From: Acidimicrobiales bacterium
GTDB taxonomy: Bacteria; Actinomycetota; Acidimicrobiia; Acidimicrobiales; Bog-793
Length of the DNA stretch: 7,094 nucleotides
Assembly: GCA_030037405.1 (NCBI GenBank)
Contig: JASHRK010000290.1
Span: 1-7,094 of the forward strand
Direction of reading: 5' to 3'
The notes under the pieces were generated by a model, which worked only from the letters and a program-made list of their open reading frames with translations, did no database searches and had not been told where the DNA came from. The translations under genes were made by a program, and so were the position numbers. Positions 4,619-7,094 of this stretch are shown in pieces. Numbering within the stretch: position 1 is the first letter of the stretch; each line of letters begins with the position of its first letter.

Positions 4619-6558
4619 GATGTCACCTCGCTCGCCGGTCGCTTCGACCGGTAGAAGAGGTAGGTCGCCCCGCCCTCAGGCCGGAGCACCAACGAGGCTA
4701 TGACAAGAAAGCCGACCAGAAGATTGAGCCAGTTGCCCTGCAGCCCGAACCAATCGAGGATGGCGTAGGCGAGGAGTCCCCCTGTGTATATGAGGCCGCC
4801 CTGGATCGCCCCCGGAACTGTCGTTATGCCGCATATGTAGATGAATGCGATGAGCGAGATCGCCACCAGCGTGTCGTAGCTGTCCGCGGTGATCGAACCG
4901 TAGCTGTAGGCGAGAAGGACTCCGCTCACGCCGGCAATCGCCGCCGCGATGGCGAAGCCGATCAGCTTCACGTTGCGCACGTTGACCCCGGAGGCGGCGG
5001 CGGCCCTCTCGTTCGCTCGCACAGCCAGCATCTCCTGGCCGAGCCTGCTGCGGCGGAGGTTGCACACCCAGAGGGCGATCACCGTGAGGACGACGAGGCA
5101 GAACCAGCCGAACAGAGGGCTCGGCTCCGCTCCGTCGATGCCGTGGAACGAAGCGTTGGGGCCGAAGTTGAAGCCGAACAACGAAGGCGCCGGGACGAGG
5201 CTCCCCGTCACGGAAGCGCCCCAAGTCGAGTTGGTAAAGCCGAAGTTCTCGATGGCAACGGCCGCTGCCAGCGTGAGGACGACGAGGCTCACGCCTCTCA
5301 CCCGAAGAGCAGGGAACCCGGAGATCAGCCCCACCACGGTGGCGAGCAGCACACCGATGATCGCCGCCCAGGGGAAGCCGATGCCGAAGTTGATGAAGAA
5401 GTGGGACACGGTGAAACCGGCGACACCGGCGAGGGCGAGCTGCACGATCGAGAGCTGGCCGACGAAGCCTGTGATCACCACGAGGGAGAGCAGGGAGACG
5501 GCAGCTATGAGAGAGGTGATGAGTCCCTCACGGAACCCGAAGGGAAGAGCCCACATGAGGAAGGCACAGAGCGGGACCCACTTCATCGCCGCCTTCAAGG
5601 GCGCCCTCGGACGAGGAGCCGGGGGGAGGCGCCGCTCGACTATGTCACCTCGTCCAGGGATCTTCCCGGCACGAAAGAACATCGCCACAACGAGCACCAC
5701 GAAGATCATCAGCTCCTGCACACCCGGGAGCGGGTTCCCGATGCCGTTTGTCGGGAACCAGCTCTGGCTCGAGAAGAAGATGAGCACCGACTCGGCCATG
5801 CCGATGAGCATCCCGGCGATGTAAGTCACCGTGAACGAGTTGAGGCTGCCGAACGTCGCTGCCGCTAGTGCCGGGACGATCATGAGCGGCAGAGTCGACG
5901 AATCGACCTCGGCGATCGAGGCGCCCAGCAACCCGACGAGGCCCATGGCGAGAGACATGAGAAGCGTGTTCGCCAGTGACAGCCCGTTCGGCGATAGGCC
6001 GTAGAGGGTGGCGTAGGCCTCGTTCTCCGCCGCCGCCCTCGTGCCGAGCCCGAACCTCGACCAACGGAAGGCGCCGACAAACAGCAGGGTGACGGCGAGC
6101 ACGATCCCGGCGATCCAGAAGCTGCTGACCGGCACGGTGTAGCCGAGGATCGAGACAATGCCGCTGGGAAGGATCGGCGGCTGGGGCCGCGCCTCCTCTC
6201 CGAAGCCGAGGACTACCGCCGCCTGGGCGGAGACGAAGAAACCAAGGGTCGCCGTCAGCTTGGCGAGCGGCGGTTGGCCACGAAGCGGCCGCACGACGCC
6301 GAACTCGAAGACCACTCCGACCACGAGCGCGAAGACGATCGTGAGAGTGATCGCCCAGCCGGTCGGAAACGTGATACCGAAGTAACCGGTGTCGAGCGCC
6401 CAGTAGCAGAACCCCGACAGCATCGCGAGCACGCCGGCCGAGAGATTGATAACACCCCCGCCCCGGTAGCTGAGCACCACCCCGAGGCCGATACCGGCGA
6501 TGAGACCGCCGGAACCGAGCCCGATAAGGGCGAAGGCGACGATCGGAGAGAGAACCAC
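4615..6558 (-). CDS. Fused LivH-LivM-like ABC transporter permease
   Basis: Integral membrane channel of the importer, both permease halves in one 647-residue chain; the two are normally separate proteins of about 290 and 320-420 residues. Residues 1-300 are LivH-like: VINLSAGVLAML (37-48), VVRPLRG (88-94), GTRAAAENEAYATLYG (172-187) and about eight or nine hydrophobic segments. A Pro/Arg-rich linker follows (about 300-322). Residues 326-647 are LivM-like: VITGFVGQLSIVQLALAG (361-378), then the loop RRSRLGQEMLAVRANERAA (502-520) leading to ASGVNVRNVKLIGF (522-535), the expected contact with the ATPases, and about eight to ten further hydrophobic segments. The start is GTG at 6556-6558 with a G-rich ribosome site just upstream. 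The end overlaps the livG-like start by four bases. One chain through the linker has uniform codon use and no frameshift sign, so it reads as a true fusion. Confidence 0.9.
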   Translation of the reverse strand: MVLSPIVAFALIGLGSGGLIAGIGLGVVLSYRGGGVINLSAGVLAMLSGFCYWALDTGYFGITFPTGWAITLTIVFALVVGVVFEFGVVRPLRGQPPLAKLTATLGFFVSAQAAVVLGFGEEARPQPPILPSGIVSILGYTVPVSSFWIAGIVLAVTLLFVGAFRWSRFGLGTRAAAENEAYATLYGLSPNGLSLANTLLMSLAMGLVGLLGASIAEVDSSTLPLMIVPALAAATFGSLNSFTVTYIAGMLIGMAESVLIFFSSQSWFPTNGIGNPLPGVQELMIFVVLVVAMFFRAGKIPGRGDIVERRLPPAPRPRAPLKAAMKWVPLCAFLMWALPFGFREGLITSLIAAVSLLSLVVITGFVGQLSIVQLALAGVAGFTVSHFFINFGIGFPWAAIIGVLLATVVGLISGFPALRVRGVSLVVLTLAAAVAIENFGFTNSTWGASVTGSLVPAPSLFGFNFGPNASFHGIDGAEPSPLFGWFCLVVLTVIALWVCNLRRSRLGQEMLAVRANERAAAASGVNVRNVKLIGFAIAAAIAGVSGVLLAYSYGSITADSYDTLVAISLIAFIYICGITTVPGAIQGGLIYTGGLLAYAILDWFGLQGNWLNLLVGFLVIASLVLRPEGGATYLFYRSKRPASEVTS

Positions 6559-6564
6559 CGAGTG

Positions 6565-6577
6565 CCCCCCCTCTCTC
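6565..6577 (-). promoter_or_regulatory. Ribosome binding site of the fused permease gene
   Basis: The minus strand reads GAGAGAGGGGGGG, ending six bases before the GTG start at 6556-6558. The GAGAGG/GAGGGG part serves as Shine-Dalgarno sequence and supports the GTG start; the remainder is a run of seven G (6565-6571). The 52-base gap to the globin stop shows no hairpin, consistent with read-through from the globin gene. Confidence 0.65.
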
Positions 6578-6610
6578 GTTAGGTCTCGTCAGGTGCTCGA
6601 CGAAGCATCT

Positions 6611-7090
6611 TCACGCGTCGTCAGGAGCTGTGCCGGCAACCAGTCCGCCCCACGACCACTTCGGGACCCTGAGGCCCTCCGGAACCTCATCTGCAGAGCG
6701 ATGGTACCGGGCCATCGTCGTAGTGGTCGCCCAGGCGAAGTAGTCGTGCAGGAGCTGGCGCAATGGCGCCTCGCGGTCGAGCCCCACGTCGACGAGCGCC
6801 TGATCGAAACAGGCGATAGCGCGGTGGTCCATCTCCTCGTGCACTCCGTTGCCGCTGTGGGCTCGGACGACCGAGGTCTCGTCACCGTAGGACTCGGAGT
6901 ACCGGGGTGGACCCCCGAGCGCTTCGCCCCAGTAGGCGGCCAGCCGTTCGGTATGTTCCGGGTGGTAGCCGTGGCTGAAAGCGTGGCTCACCACCTCGTC
7001 CGCCATCACCCGGGCATGCCAAGCGGCCGCCAGCTTGCGTAGACCGTCGGCACCGCCGACGGCTTGGTACACCGTCTTCACGGTCCACAT
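6611..7090 (-). CDS. Group II-like truncated haemoglobin
   Basis: Small haem protein of the 2-on-2 globin fold, probably cytosolic; relatives bind O2 or NO, or take part in redox reactions. The start TVYQAVGGADGLRKLAAAW (6-24) and the EALGGPPRYSESYG segment (56-69) match the truncated-haemoglobin II pattern seen in B. subtilis YjbI ('YEAIGG', 'YLGGPPLYTEEHG'). By eye alignment to YjbI, H78 in VRAHSGNG is the haem-binding proximal His. The same alignment puts His (H25) where TrHbII has the B10 Tyr, and Ala (A91) where it has the G8 Trp, so the pocket looks atypical. A C-terminal extension (about 105-159) goes beyond the usual 120-135-residue globin. The ATG is four bases from the window edge and the frame stays open to it, so an earlier start outside is possible. 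It lies 52 bases upstream of the permease, same strand, likely co-transcribed. Confidence 0.75.
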   Translation of the reverse strand: MWTVKTVYQAVGGADGLRKLAAAWHARVMADEVVSHAFSHGYHPEHTERLAAYWGEALGGPPRYSESYGDETSVVRAHSGNGVHEEMDHRAIACFDQALVDVGLDREAPLRQLLHDYFAWATTTTMARYHRSADEVPEGLRVPKWSWGGLVAGTAPDDA

Positions 7091-7094
7091 CGTC

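Noticed and set aside
4949..5824. 291-codon plus-strand open frame opposite the permease
   Set aside because: It is antisense to a well-supported membrane protein; its composition (Thr/Pro/Arg-rich, no domain) is that of a reverse shadow.

Overview
The window is GC-rich (well above 60% by eye) with strongly G/C-ending codons. It looks like a chromosomal segment from a high-GC actinobacterium-like lineage. The globin, the GTG starts and the transporter sequences fit that, but nothing here fixes the taxon. Six protein genes are supported: five complete or nearly so on the minus strand, and one C-terminal fragment on the plus strand at the left edge. I see no rRNA, tRNA, CRISPR array, insertion sequence or attachment site.

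Reading in the direction of transcription (right to left), a group II-like truncated haemoglobin gene (7090-6611) is followed after 52 bases by a branched-chain amino acid (HAAT/Liv)-type ABC importer. Its parts are a single permease polypeptide fusing the LivH-like and LivM-like halves (6558-4615), the LivG-like ATPase (4618-3794) and the LivF-like ATPase (3797-3063). The three are joined by two 4-base ATGA overlaps, so they are probably translationally coupled. After a 143-base gap rich in inverted repeats comes the secreted solute-binding protein (2919-1618). A perfect 12-base-pair hairpin (1564-1597) then closes the unit. Together these make a full importer: binding protein outside, fused transmembrane channel, two ATPases inside. 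The ligand cannot be read from sequence.

Beyond the hairpin lies a separate minus-strand gene (1492-299) for a double-domain 2'-deoxycytidine 5'-triphosphate deaminase, an enzyme of dUMP/dTTP supply. It converges on the plus-strand fragment (1-136), which resembles the C-terminus of an antibiotic-biosynthesis-monooxygenase (ABM)-like protein. The 162 bases between them hold GC-rich hairpins and a G-run cluster but no gene.

The gene content is mostly ordinary metabolism and transport; I found no defence system or clear new biological system. Points worth a second look are the fused permease, two mutually exclusive hairpins and a repeated heptamer upstream of the binding-protein gene, an 18-base tandem repeat inside the 3' end of the livG-like gene, a globin whose usual haem-pocket residues seem replaced, and runs of seven G or C beside three translation starts.
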